Source: Micromonosporaceae bacterium
GTDB lineage: Bacteria; Actinomycetota; Actinomycetes; Mycobacteriales; Micromonosporaceae
Reading direction: 5' to 3'
Length of the DNA: 62,777 nt
Assembly: GCA_020027875.1 (NCBI GenBank)
Contig: JAHRHA010000015.1
Location: 1-62,777, forward strand
Shown here in pieces: positions 17,254-27,436 of this stretch. Position numbers and translations under genes: made by a program. The notes below the pieces were generated by a model. It had not been told where the DNA came from. It ran no database searches and saw nothing but the letters and a program-made list of their open reading frames with translations. Each line of letters begins with the position of its first letter. The first letter of the stretch is position 1.

Positions 17254-18020
17254 TGCGCAAAGACGCCCAGGCGGTTCTGCTGCTCCTCGTCGGCGGAACA
17301 CTTCTCAAGATCAGCTTTGCCGGCACGTATGTCAGATACGTCAAGCCGGGTCTGTTGCCGCTGCTCCTGATCGCGGGTGTCGTGCTCATCGCGGTCGCCG
17401 GGGTCACCCTCTGGCAGGTCATTCGCACGCCCAAGAAGATCGGCGCCGCGGTGGAACACGAAGCGAGCCACCGGGCCGATGCAGACGATCCCCAGTTGGA
17501 CGAGGACGGGCACGGTCACCAGGAGCCTCGGGTCGGCTGGCTTCTGCTCGTACCCGCCCTGGCCCTGTTGCTCTTCGCCCCACCCGCACTCGGGTCGTAC
17601 CAGGCGAGCCGCAACGGCACCGCGCTGTCGTCGCAGGCGAACTCGGACTTCGCGCCGCTGCCCGACGGTGACCCGGTGCGCATCTCCGTGCTCGACTACG
17701 CCTCGCGCGCCGTGTTCGACCAGGGTCGGTCGCTCGCCGGTAGGCGCGTGATGCTGAGCGGATTTGTCATCGCCGGGCCGGATGGCCAGCCGTACCTCGC
17801 CAGGATGATCGTCAGCTGCTGCGCCGCGGACGCCCGGCCAATCAAGGTCGGGCTGGCGGGCGACGTGCCCGCGGACCTCGTCCCGGACCAGTGGATCGAG
17901 GTAGAGGGCAGCTACACGGATCGCGCCGACCGCGACCCCGTCAACGAGGACGTCATCCCGTTCGTCCAGGTTGCGACGGTACGCACCATCGCGGCCCCCG
18001 AGCGCCAGTACGAGTCGTGA
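17253..18020 (+). CDS. TIGR03943/DUF1980 membrane protein, partner of the permease
   Basis: 255 residues. There are two N-terminal transmembrane helices (about 7-22 and 32-50). A loop with acidic and histidine residues follows (DEDGHGHQE), then a third span near 90-110 and an extracytoplasmic beta-rich domain. That domain has a conserved double cysteine in VSCCAADARP. This matches the TIGR03943 family, nearly always encoded beside DUF318 permeases. The ATG overlaps the permease stop (TGATG) and the end overlaps the next gene (GTGA), so three genes are translationally coupled. The Cys-Cys and His/Asp stretch are plausible metal ligands (inference). Confidence 0.82.
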   Translation: MRKDAQAVLLLLVGGTLLKISFAGTYVRYVKPGLLPLLLIAGVVLIAVAGVTLWQVIRTPKKIGAAVEHEASHRADADDPQLDEDGHGHQEPRVGWLLLVPALALLLFAPPALGSYQASRNGTALSSQANSDFAPLPDGDPVRISVLDYASRAVFDQGRSLAGRRVMLSGFVIAGPDGQPYLARMIVSCCAADARPIKVGLAGDVPADLVPDQWIEVEGSYTDRADRDPVNEDVIPFVQVATVRTIAAPERQYES

Positions 18021-19147
18021 CGGACGCACCGTCGCAGCGCCACCGGCACCGGGCGTCGCGCCTGCCCGCGGGACTCGTCTTGGCACTCATCGTGGTGGCG
18101 GTCGCGCTCGCGTTGCCTCTACCCCGGCCGGACTCGCCAGCCCCGGATCAAGGACCGCCGCGCCTGGGCGACGTATGGCCGTCGGCCCAGGCCATCACGC
18201 TGCCGTCCGTCTTGGCCGACGGGTATTTGTACCAGCCCCTGCTGGTGCTCGACGCGGCCACGTCCGTGGGGCTCGCAACCAGCCCGGATCTCCTTACGGC
18301 CCGTATCGTGCTGCGCTCCGGTGACGCGGCGCCCCGGGATCTGCGTGTGCTGCGAGGCCAGCAGCGCCCAACCGTCGCTGCGGTGTCCATGGCCGGCGAC
18401 CAGCTGTTCTGGTTAGAGACGGGTGAGGGGAACCACGGCGCTCGCGAGACCAACGTCTGGCGCGCCGACCTATCCACTGGGCAGGCCCGACGCCTGGCCA
18501 CCGACGCCAGCGACGTGCTCTACTTCGACTCCGAGTACGACCTGCAGATCGCCGACGGGCAGGTGCGGTGGGCCGCGCTGGCCACCGGTGGCGGGTCAGG
18601 TGGCGAGATCCGCTCGGTTCCGGTCAACGGTGGATCTGTCAGCGTGCGCCGGCTCGACCGGCTTTACGGGCTTACGGCCTGGCCGTGGGCGACCACCTCT
18701 GCGAACAGTCAACCCGGCGACGTCGAGCTGTTGAACTTGACCACCGGCGAGCGCAGGACCGTCGACGCCGGTCCAAACGAGATCCTCACGTGCAGCCCGA
18801 CCTGGTGCCGCGTGACGACGCTGGTCAATCAGGGCCAGAGCCTGACCTACGAGGTCGAGCACGTCGATGGCCGCGACCGTCGCCGGATCGGCGACACCGC
18901 ACTTACCCCGCTCAACATCGATGTCGCGCTGCTCGACCGGTTCGAGGTGCTCGCCTCGGTCGCATCGGCGAACGCGGCCGGCTACGCACAGCGCCTGTGG
19001 CTGCATGACCTCACGACGGATCGAGTAGTCATCCTGGATGAGACGGCCAACGCCAGCGTTGGCAGCCGGGGCGCCTATCTATGGTGGTCGACGGGCGACA
19101 ACGAGGCCCTGGTCTGGCACGTCCTCGACCTTCGGGAGCTCGCCTGA
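18017..19147 (+). CDS. Secreted or membrane-anchored beta-propeller-like protein, unknown
   Basis: 376 residues. It has a short basic N-terminus and a single hydrophobic segment (about 17-37) serving as signal anchor. The remainder is a predominantly beta extracytoplasmic domain with repeated blades of the type FWLETGEG, VWRADLSTGQARRLA and LLNLTTGERRTVDAG. These resemble propeller strands from sugar- or surface-binding proteins. No catalytic motif is recognised. The GTG start overlaps the preceding stop (GTGA), so it belongs to the permease operon. It may assist the same transport function at the outer membrane face, but this is inference from linkage only. Confidence 0.62.
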   Translation: MTDAPSQRHRHRASRLPAGLVLALIVVAVALALPLPRPDSPAPDQGPPRLGDVWPSAQAITLPSVLADGYLYQPLLVLDAATSVGLATSPDLLTARIVLRSGDAAPRDLRVLRGQQRPTVAAVSMAGDQLFWLETGEGNHGARETNVWRADLSTGQARRLATDASDVLYFDSEYDLQIADGQVRWAALATGGGSGGEIRSVPVNGGSVSVRRLDRLYGLTAWPWATTSANSQPGDVELLNLTTGERRTVDAGPNEILTCSPTWCRVTTLVNQGQSLTYEVEHVDGRDRRRIGDTALTPLNIDVALLDRFEVLASVASANAAGYAQRLWLHDLTTDRVVILDETANASVGSRGAYLWWSTGDNEALVWHVLDLRELA

Positions 19148-19181
19148 CGGGACCGTGCGTGATCGGACCTCGCGGGAACGC

Positions 19182-19247
19182 TCGTCGATCTAGGGCGTAG
19201 TCGCGCGATTAGACATCAACTCACGCGACTAATCCCTAGATCGACGA
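19182..19247. repeat. Dispersed hairpin element A, copy 1
   Basis: An imperfect ~66-base palindrome. Outer arms are TCGTCGATCTAGGG / CCCTAGATCGACGA and inner arms TAGTCGCG / CGCGACTA, around a central ATCAAC. Homologous copies lie at 29509-29576, 36211-36273 and 59904-59974. This copy sits between convergent genes. Confidence 0.82.
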
Positions 19248-19265
19248 AATCTGATGGCAACGCAG

Positions 19266-19298
19266 CGGGCCCGGCTGCTGGCCGACAAGCCGGGCCCG
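19266..19298. terminator. Bidirectional terminator hairpin
   Basis: Perfect 11-base arms CGGGCCCGGCT (19266-19276) and AGCCGGGCCCG (19288-19298) with an 11-base loop. It sits between convergent transcription units in the 316-base gap after the beta-propeller gene. Bases 19300-19463 hold no further recognisable feature. Confidence 0.6.
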
Positions 19299-19463
19299 AC
19301 TGGTGTCTCGCGCCGGCGACGCGGAGCAGGGGGGCGAGCCGGCGCGGCCGCAGGGGCCGTCGTTGACGCTAGCCGCGCACGACGGCGCCGGGGAAGCCGG
19401 CGAAGACCACTTAAGCCAGACCTAAGGAAGACTTGCATCAACCCAAAGTTACCGAGCGGCGGT

Positions 19464-20861
19464 CTACGGGTGAGACGAGCGCGCCGCCCGTGCGCGGCGG
19501 CCCCAGCGGTACTCGTCCGGCTCAGCCGAGAGCCGACCCACGAAGCCCAACCGCTGCCGGCCACCGGGCGAGGCGGGCTCAGCGTCGGCGAGGAGCACCA
19601 CAACACTCGTACCGCCCAGACTTGCCCGGTCGACGTCGACCGCACCGCGCCCCGCTAGCGCAGCGCGGCGGACAATGTCGAGGCCGAGCCCGGTCGAGCC
19701 GCCGTCGCTCGCCCCTCGGCGTAGCGCCCGGTCCGGGTTGTCGATCCCGGCGCCGGCATCGTCGACCCGCACCGCGACATAACCGTCGCGACGAGTGAGC
19801 GCGACCTCGAATGGTGTCCCTTGTGGTGTGTAGCGGAAGACGTTGCCCAGCAACGCGTCCAGGGCAGCCGCGAGTTCGCTGCGCGGCAGCGGCACGGGTA
19901 CCCGGCGTTCGGTGCCGGAGACCCGAAACGGGCGGCTCTGGTCGTCGGCCACCGCCGCCCAGAACGTGATCCGTTCCCGGATCACCTCCGCGGCGTCGCA
20001 CTGTTCCGGCTCGGGCTCCTGCGGCTCGGCCGGGCGTCGTGCGGTCTGGATCAGATGATCGACCTCGCGCTCCATCGCCTCCACCGCCTCGACCAGACGA
20101 TGCCCCGCAGTGTCGCGGTGCAAGCCCCCGCCGCTCGCCGCGCGCACACGCTCCGCCTCCAGCCGCACCGCGGTGAGGGGGGTACGCAGCCGGTGCGACA
20201 GGTCGGCGATGAGCTCCCGCTCGGCGGCGCGAAGCTTAGCGACCCGATCCGCCATCGCGTTGAATGCCGAGGCCGCCTCCGCGAGCTCGCGCGGACCCCT
20301 CGGCGGCACCCGAACCGCCAGGTCGCCCTCGCCAAGGGTACGGGCCGCGGCCGCCAGCCCGCGGGCCGAGCGCACGACGCGCGCCGCGAGGCGGTCGCTC
20401 GCCAGCACCGAAACGAGCATGAGAAAGACTGCCACGACGGCGAGCGCCCACCATGCCTCGGTGACCCCCCGGGACATCTCTTCATGGGGAACGAAGACCT
20501 CGACGACGGCCGTCCCGCCGTCGTCAATCGTGACCGGCTCGAGGTAGGCGACCCCACCCGGGACAGCCACGACGCCGGCTCGGCCGGCGGCCCGCTCGAT
20601 CTCCTCCGCGGGGGCGTGGGCCGTACCAACGGACCCGGCACCCAGCCCGTGCACGCCGACCCGGTCGGCCCGGGCCCCGCCCGCGACCGTGATCGCACGG
20701 TCCACGGCCACCGGGTCGGTGGTGACCGCGAGCACCGCGATGACGACGGCCGCCTGCCGCTCGGCATCGGCCAGGGCCCGTTCGCGGGCGAGGTGCGCCA
20801 CCACCAGAGCAAGCGGCACGAGGAACGCGAGTACGACCATTGAGGTCACCGCGACGTTCAC
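19464..20861 (-). CDS. Two-component sensor histidine kinase
   Basis: About 465 residues. A first membrane span (about 8-28), a short extracytoplasmic sensor region and a second span (near 160-180, AWWALAVVAVFLMLVSVLAS) come first. A HAMP-like segment, a HisKA helix with the phospho-acceptor histidine in LSHRLRTPLTA, and a HATPase domain ending GLGLDIVRRAA follow. The N-box is NVFRYTP, where the usual H/N pair is partly replaced. The start is uncertain. A CTG at 20882 would overlap the response-regulator stop, an ATG at 21023 would overlap that gene by 145 bases, and I chose the GTG at 20861. It is co-transcribed with the upstream regulator. Confidence 0.82.
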   Translation of the reverse strand: MNVAVTSMVVLAFLVPLALVVAHLARERALADAERQAAVVIAVLAVTTDPVAVDRAITVAGGARADRVGVHGLGAGSVGTAHAPAEEIERAAGRAGVVAVPGGVAYLEPVTIDDGGTAVVEVFVPHEEMSRGVTEAWWALAVVAVFLMLVSVLASDRLAARVVRSARGLAAAARTLGEGDLAVRVPPRGPRELAEAASAFNAMADRVAKLRAAERELIADLSHRLRTPLTAVRLEAERVRAASGGGLHRDTAGHRLVEAVEAMEREVDHLIQTARRPAEPQEPEPEQCDAAEVIRERITFWAAVADDQSRPFRVSGTERRVPVPLPRSELAAALDALLGNVFRYTPQGTPFEVALTRRDGYVAVRVDDAGAGIDNPDRALRRGASDGGSTGLGLDIVRRAALAGRGAVDVDRASLGGTSVVVLLADAEPASPGGRQRLGFVGRLSAEPDEYRWGRRARAARSSHP

Positions 20862-20878
20862 CCGAGCCAGCGCTGCTC

Positions 20879-21565
20879 TCAGGCCGGTGCCGCGAACCTG
20901 ATCCCTACCCCCCGCACGGTGTGCAGGAATCTCGGTTCCGCCGCGCTCTCGCCCAGCTTCCGGCGCAGCCAGTATAGGTGCACGTCGATCGTCTGGTCCT
21001 CGCCGATCGATGGCTGTCGCCATACCTCCTCCAACAGTTCACGCCGTGACACCACGCGGCCGGGCCGGGCCGCGAGGTAGGCGAGCAGGTCGAATTCCTT
21101 GCGGGTCAGGGCGAGCGCCGTTCCGTCCAGATAGGCCTGTCGTTCACCCGGATCGACCCGAAGGCTTCCGGTGTCGATGACCTCCGGCTCGACGCGGCTG
21201 GCCCGCCCGGTCCGTCGAAGCACGGTCGCCACGCGCGCCTCCAGATGTGCGCTGCTGAACGGTTTCACCATGTAGTCATCCGCCCCGGCCCGCAGCAGCC
21301 GAACGATCTCGACCTCGTCGTCGCGTGCCGTTGCGATAATGATCGGGGTGTCGGTGATGCCGCGCAACATGCGCAGGGCGTCCGCCCCATCCAGATCGGG
21401 CAGACCCAGGTCCAGCACGATCAGGTCGGGAATCTCCGCGGCCACCCGCCGCAGCGCGTCGAGGGCGGTGCCGGTCGCGTGAACGGTGTGCCCCAGGTCG
21501 GTGAGCGAGCGCAGCAGCGCATCACGCACAACATGGTCGTCCTCGACGAGGAGCACCGTCGCCAT
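20879..21565 (-). CDS. OmpR/PhoB-family response regulator
   Basis: 228 residues. The receiver domain has the acidic pair EDD near the N-terminus, the phospho-acceptor Asp in LIVLDLGLPD and Lys in YMVKPF. The C-terminal winged-helix domain (about 125-228) contains ALTRKEFDLLAYLA and HTVRGVGIRF. The ATG at 21565 was chosen because MATVLLVEDD is the canonical receiver start; a further upstream ATG would add 12 residues without support. It pairs with the histidine kinase immediately downstream. The divergent secreted protein at 21621 is an obvious candidate target. Confidence 0.9.
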   Translation of the reverse strand: MATVLLVEDDHVVRDALLRSLTDLGHTVHATGTALDALRRVAAEIPDLIVLDLGLPDLDGADALRMLRGITDTPIIIATARDDEVEIVRLLRAGADDYMVKPFSSAHLEARVATVLRRTGRASRVEPEVIDTGSLRVDPGERQAYLDGTALALTRKEFDLLAYLAARPGRVVSRRELLEEVWRQPSIGEDQTIDVHLYWLRRKLGESAAEPRFLHTVRGVGIRFAAPA

Positions 21566-21620
21566 TGGCTCACCGTAACCGCCCGGACCGGACATGCGCA
21601 CGGCGGCGAGTGCGGGCAGG

Positions 21621-22184
21621 ATGGCAGGCGTGCGACGCCGGCTGGCCTACGTGGTTGCCTGGACCCTCGCCACGGCGGCCACCGTGGCTGCCTCCTGGCT
21701 CGGCATCCGCTCGGTTCTCGATGCGGCGGCCCCCCACCGGACCACCCCATTCTCGGCAGCCGAGCTGCGGGGTGCGGCGCCGACGACGCCGACGACCACA
21801 CCGCCGTTCGTGCCCTCCGCCCCGCCGCCCACCGTTGTTCCGACGTCGAGCCTGTCGCCACATCCGACGCCCACCTCGACGCCGACGCCGGGTGCGAGCG
21901 CGTCACCGGCGCCGAGCGACGGCTGGGTCGCCGTCTCGAACGGGAGCGGCGGTACGGCGTACCGGCGTCTGTTTCGGGTCCGGGGCGGCGACGTGACCTT
22001 CTGGGTCGACGAGCGCGAGGTTCGCGTCGTCGAGGCGCGGGCGGCACTCGGATTCGCGCCTGTACACACCCGCTTTGACCAGCGGTCGCTGATGGTGTCG
22101 TTCATTTCGGCCGGGCACATCTCCCGTGTCTATGCCACGTGGCGTGACGGTCCGTACGCGGAAGTAACGGAGAGTGTCAACTAG
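21621..22184 (+). CDS. Membrane-anchored protein with Pro/Thr-rich linker, unknown
   Basis: About 187 residues. It has an N-terminal membrane span (about 9-30), a ~75-residue low-complexity linker rich in proline, threonine and serine, and a ~90-residue C-terminal domain containing RLFRVRGGDVTFWVDERE. No family is recognised. The start is either the ATG at 21621 or the GTG at 21630; an ATG at 21594 is also in frame. It is divergent from the two-component system, which suggests linked regulation. The 3' end overlaps the end of the alcohol dehydrogenase gene by eight bases. Confidence 0.6.
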   Translation: MAGVRRRLAYVVAWTLATAATVAASWLGIRSVLDAAAPHRTTPFSAAELRGAAPTTPTTTPPFVPSAPPPTVVPTSSLSPHPTPTSTPTPGASASPAPSDGWVAVSNGSGGTAYRRLFRVRGGDVTFWVDEREVRVVEARAALGFAPVHTRFDQRSLMVSFISAGHISRVYATWRDGPYAEVTESVN

Positions 22185-23360
22185 CCTCGCCTGCGACCTC
22201 GCCCCGTTGATCGCCTCCGTCGACGTTGCTCCGTTGATCACCTCCGGCGACGTTGCTCCGTTGATCGCCTCCGGCGAAGCAAACGACGCTGCGCGCTCCG
22301 GTGCCCGCGGCGAGCCGCGTGAACGCGTCGCCTACCTCGTCGAGCGTGATCTCGCTGGTGACCATCGCCCGCAGGTCCAGCACCCCGGCGCGGTACGCCG
22401 CCAGCAGCAATGGGATATCGGTAGCTGGGTCGGAGCTTCCGTACATGCAACCGCGCAACGTACGGGCGAAATGGGCGATCTCGAGGGCGTTGAAGCTCAG
22501 TTGATCGCTCGCGGCCCCCAGGCCCACGACGGTGGTGTGGCCGCCGCGGCGGGTCGACGACCAGGCCGACCGGATAGTGTCCGCCCGGCCAACACACTCG
22601 ATCGCGTGGTCGGCGCCGCGGCCGTCACACAATGCACGCACCCGCTTGGCCACGTCCGGCCCGGGCTCCAGCGCATCGGTCGCGCCCAGCCGGCGGGCCA
22701 GCTCGGCCTTCTCCGGCGACGGATCGACGGCGATGATCCGGCCGGCACCGGCGATCCGCGCGCCCTGCACGGCCGAGAGCCCGACCCCACCGAGGCCGAA
22801 GACAACGACCGACTCGCCGGGCCGCACCTCGGCCGCGTTGCGCACCGCACCAACCCCGGTCAGTACCGCGCAGCCCAGCAGGGCCGCCTCAACGAGAGGG
22901 ATGTCGGCGGGCAGCTTGATGCACGCGATCTCGTCGACAACCGTTTCGGCGGCGAAGCCACCAACGCCGAGGCCGGGGTAGACCGGCGTGCCGTCGGGAA
23001 GGCGGGCGTGCGCGCGGTGCCAGCCACGTTCCGCGTTGGAGCACAGGTATGGCTCGCCGTGGCCGCAGAACCAACAGGCGCGGCAGGCCGGTGCCCAGTT
23101 GAGCACGACGGTGTCGCCGACGCTCAGCTCGCGGACCCCGACTCCAGTCTCGACGACCCGGCCGGCGCATTCATGACCCAGCACGACCGGCATGGCGTGC
23201 TTGAGTCGGCCATTGGCGAGCGATAGATCTGAATGGCAAACTCCGGTCGCTTCGAGCCGGATGCGCACCTGACCGACCGCGGGCGGGGCGAGTTCGATCT
23301 CGCGAATCTCCGGCACACCGCCGACCTCGTGCAGCACCGCCGCGCGTACCCGATTGGTCA

Positions 23361-23364
<4 letters not shown>
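22177..23364 (-). CDS. Zinc-dependent alcohol dehydrogenase (MDR family) with repeat-encoded C-terminal tail
   Basis: 395 residues. Catalytic zinc ligands are visible in GVCHSDLS and [12 protein letters not shown], and the structural zinc site is [15 protein letters not shown]. The NAD-binding glycine motif is [12 protein letters not shown]. The family normally ends near RSVVCF. Here about 30 extra residues follow ([13 protein letters not shown] units), encoded by three 27-base repeats at 22204-22284. The ATG at 23364 overlaps the stop of the upstream aldehyde dehydrogenase (ATGA), so the pair is coupled and probably carries out successive alcohol/aldehyde oxidation. The substrate is unknown. 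Confidence 0.88.
22204..22284. repeat. 27-bp in-frame repeat family, three tandem units at ADH 3' end
   Basis: Three units start at 22204, 22231 and 22258, each 27 bases, with the core CGTTGATCRCCTCCGKCGA. On the coding (minus) strand they specify [13 protein letters not shown] nonapeptides. The innermost copy shares the 20-mer TTCGCCGGAGGCGATCAACG with the unit inside yceI. All units keep the frame. Confidence 0.9.
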
Positions 23365-24887
<1,523 letters not shown>

Positions 24888-25249
24888 GGCACCTCCTCGG
24901 CTGGCTAGCGCTCGATAACTACCACTGTTAGTTTGGTAACCACCACCGTAAGTTTGCCCGGCCGCCACCGGCGAGACAATCCCCCACATCACGGCACAGT
25001 AGACGGTGACGCCGAGCATCTCGGCAGGACCACTGGGCACTCGACTTTGGCCAGGGAGTGTCCACTGTGGAGCAGCGGTGGGTCAGCGCAACCACGCGCC
25101 GGCCCATCGCCGCCGGGCCGACCCACGGCCGCCCGCCCTCGGCCAGCGCCGGCGGACCCTTCCCCGGCCCTCGATGGCCCACGTATATTGCACCCCAGGT
25201 GCATATTACCGGCCGGTGTAGTAACGCTCGGTCGAGTGAGGGGAGCGGC
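24888..25249. promoter_or_regulatory. Divergent promoter region of ALDH and SDR genes
   Basis: 362 bases without a gene. Bases 24891-24900 are the ALDH ribosome site (reverse strand). A direct repeat with 21-base spacing (CCACTGTTAGTTT at 24922 and CCACCGTAAGTTT at 24943) lies in the only A/T-rich part and may be an operator or overlap the -35/-10 of the ALDH promoter. Near the SDR end, TGCACC-CCA-GGTGCA (25190-25204) follows a TATATT-like hexamer and is another candidate operator. Confidence 0.45.
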
Positions 25250-26047
25250 ATGCCTGGTGCTGTGCTGGCGGGTTCGGTGGCGGTCATCACCGGCGGAGCA
25301 AGCGGCATCGGGCGGGCTCTGGCCGAGCGCTTCGCGGCCGAGGGCGCCCGTGGGGTCGTTGTGGCCGATCGTGATGGCGCCCGCGCCGCGGCGGTGGCGG
25401 ACGGGTTGGCGTGCGAGGTGAGGCTCGGGCTCGCGCTGGACGTGACCGATTCCGACGCCGTACGAGCGGCAGTGGACCGGGTCGAGTCCGAAATCGGCGA
25501 GATCGACCTGTGGTGCTCCAACGCCGGGGTTCCCACCGGAGCCGGGCTCGGCGAGGACTCCGACTGGGATCTCGCGTGGCGGGTGCATGTGATGGCGCAC
25601 GTGTACGCAGCGCGACACGTACTGCCCCGGATGGTCGAGCGGGGACGCGGTCACTTTATGGTGACGGCCTCGGCGGCCGGCTTGCTCACCGAGATGGACA
25701 CCGCGCCGTACAGCGTGACCAAGCACGGCTCGGTGGCCTTGGCCGAGTGGCTCGCGATCCGGCATGGCTCGTCCGGCGTCGGCTTCTCCTGCCTGTGCCC
25801 GCAGGCCGTGCGGACGCCGATGACGGCCGGTTTCGGCGCCGACTCGGCCACCCTCGCCGCGGGCGGGCTCATCGAGCCGACGGAGGTTGCCAACGCCGTC
25901 ATGGCGGCGCTCGCCGAGGGTCGATTCCTGATCCTGCCGCACCCTGAGGTCGCCGAATACGAGCGGCGCCGCGCGGGCGACCGGGACCGTTGGCTGGCCG
26001 GCATGCGGCGGCTGCGCGCCGACCTGGACACCCGCAGAGAAGCATGA
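25250..26047 (+). CDS. Short-chain dehydrogenase/reductase
   Basis: 265 residues. Classical SDR features are present: TGGASGIG cofactor motif near residue 15, SNAG in place of NNAG at about 85, catalytic serine in VTASAAG, and YSVTK supplying Tyr and Lys. The C-terminal ~30 residues are basic (EYERRRAGDRDRWLAGMRRLR). The ATG at 25250 is preceded by AGGGGAG. It lies 53 bases before a FabG-like gene in the same direction, so an operon is likely. The substrate is unknown; its neighbours suggest alcohols or acyl derivatives. Confidence 0.86.
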   Translation: MPGAVLAGSVAVITGGASGIGRALAERFAAEGARGVVVADRDGARAAAVADGLACEVRLGLALDVTDSDAVRAAVDRVESEIGEIDLWCSNAGVPTGAGLGEDSDWDLAWRVHVMAHVYAARHVLPRMVERGRGHFMVTASAAGLLTEMDTAPYSVTKHGSVALAEWLAIRHGSSGVGFSCLCPQAVRTPMTAGFGADSATLAAGGLIEPTEVANAVMAALAEGRFLILPHPEVAEYERRRAGDRDRWLAGMRRLRADLDTRREA

Positions 26048-26100
26048 CGCGGTCGGTTAAGGTCCGCGTCGAGCATCTGATGAACAAAGAGGAGAGGCGC

Positions 26101-26853
26101 ATGTCGGAGAAGGTTGCTGTGGTCACGGGCGCGGCGCGGGGCATCGGGGCCGCCACTGCCGCGAAGCTTGCCGCGGACGGGTTTGCCGTCGCCGTGGTGG
26201 ACCTGGAGGAGAGCGCGGGCAAGGGCACCGTGGAGCGCATCACCGGTGCCGGCGGGCGAGCCGTCGCGCTCGGTGCCGACGTCTCCGACGCCGCCGCCGT
26301 GCAGGCTGCGGTGGATCGGGTCGCCACGGAGCTGGGACCGCCAACGGTGCTGGTGAACAACGCCGGGGTCACCCGGGACAATCTGCTGTTCAAGATGACC
26401 GAGGTCGACTGGGACGCGGTCATGGGCGTGCACCTGCGGGGTGCCTTCCTGATGAGCAAGGCCACCCAGAAGTACATGACCGAGCAGAAGTGGGGCCGGA
26501 TCGTCAACCTCTCGTCGACGTCGGCGCTCGGTAATCGGGGACAGGCCAACTATGCGACCGCGAAGGCGGGTCTGCAGGGCTTCACCAAGACGCTCGCGAT
26601 AGAGCTCGGTCCGTTCGGGGTCACCGTGAACGCGATCGCGCCCGGCTTCATCGCGACCGAGATGACCGCGGCGACGGCCGCGCGGCTCGGCATGGACTTT
26701 GATACCTTCCAGCAGGCGGCTGCGGCCGAGATCCCGGTACGCCGGGTGGGCCAGCCCGAGGACATCGCCAACGTCGTCTCGTTCCTGGTGAGCGAGGGAG
26801 CCGGTTTCGTGTCCGGACAGGTCATCTATGTCGCGGGTGGTCCGCGGGCCTGA
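26101..26853 (+). CDS. fabG: 3-oxoacyl-ACP/acyl-CoA reductase, FabG-like SDR
   Basis: 250 residues. The cofactor motif is TGAARGIG, followed by NNAGVTRDNLLFKM, a sequence very typical of FabG. The catalytic triad appears as S in NLSSTSALG with YATAK, and the C-terminus VIYVAGG is family-like. It reduces 3-oxoacyl thioesters with NADPH in fatty-acid or polyester metabolism. A strong GAGGAGAGG ribosome site precedes the ATG at 26101. It is not in the fab cluster 16 kb away, and sits with MaoC and SDR genes, so it may work on CoA-linked substrates. Confidence 0.88.
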   Translation: MSEKVAVVTGAARGIGAATAAKLAADGFAVAVVDLEESAGKGTVERITGAGGRAVALGADVSDAAAVQAAVDRVATELGPPTVLVNNAGVTRDNLLFKMTEVDWDAVMGVHLRGAFLMSKATQKYMTEQKWGRIVNLSSTSALGNRGQANYATAKAGLQGFTKTLAIELGPFGVTVNAIAPGFIATEMTAATAARLGMDFDTFQQAAAAEIPVRRVGQPEDIANVVSFLVSEGAGFVSGQVIYVAGGPRA

Positions 26854-26855
26854 TT

Positions 26856-27308
26856 TCAGGTGTAGTAGCGCACCACGGACTCGGCGACGCAACACGGCTT
26901 GTCGCCGCCGTCACGCTCGATGGTGACCTCGTTCACCACATGAACGCCGCCTGGTATGTCCTCAATGGAGATAAGGCGCACGCCCGCCCGGATCGAGCTT
27001 CCGGTGGGCAGCGCGGCCGGGAACCGGACCTTGTTGAGTCCGTAGTTGATGCCCATGCGAACGCCGTCCACGCGGGACACGCTCGCGGCGAGCATCGGAA
27101 TGAGGGAGAGCATCAGGAACCCGTGCGCGATCGTCGTCCCGAACGGACCGTGCGCGGCCGCCTGCTCGTCCACGTGGATCCACTGGTGATCCCCGGTCGC
27201 GTCGGCGAAGGCGTTTACCTGCTCCTGGGTCACCGTGTGCCAGTCGCTGTGGCCGAGGTGCTCGCCCACTGCGGCGCGCAACGTATCCAGAGAATCGAAG
27301 ACCTTCAC
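26856..27308 (-). CDS. MaoC-like (R)-specific enoyl-CoA hydratase/dehydratase
   Basis: A 150-residue single hot-dog domain. The hydratase motif is clear: FADATGDHQWIHVD with the catalytic Asp and His, then GTTIAHGFLMLSL. This family hydrates trans-2-enoyl-CoA to (R)-3-hydroxyacyl-CoA, the product type that FabG-like reductases also handle. The two genes are convergent, with a 2-base gap. Start GTG at 27308. Confidence 0.9.
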   Translation of the reverse strand: MKVFDSLDTLRAAVGEHLGHSDWHTVTQEQVNAFADATGDHQWIHVDEQAAAHGPFGTTIAHGFLMLSLIPMLAASVSRVDGVRMGINYGLNKVRFPAALPTGSSIRAGVRLISIEDIPGGVHVVNEVTIERDGGDKPCCVAESVVRYYT

Positions 27309-27436
27309 GGTGCCGTCCCCTCCACACTGTCATCCATCCGGCGGCGCGGCGTCGCGTCAACCGCCGCCGGCAGCGTATGCAGGCGAGCGCCTCCCGGGCA
27401 AGCGCGCGGGGCGCGGCACGCACGCCGCGACGGGCA

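Noticed and set aside
15864..18086. A 740-residue open frame on the minus strand opposite the BtrH-like, permease and TIGR03943 genes
   Set aside because: It is an antisense shadow of three well-supported genes, rich in Arg/Ala/Thr low-complexity sequence, with no motif and no ribosome site.
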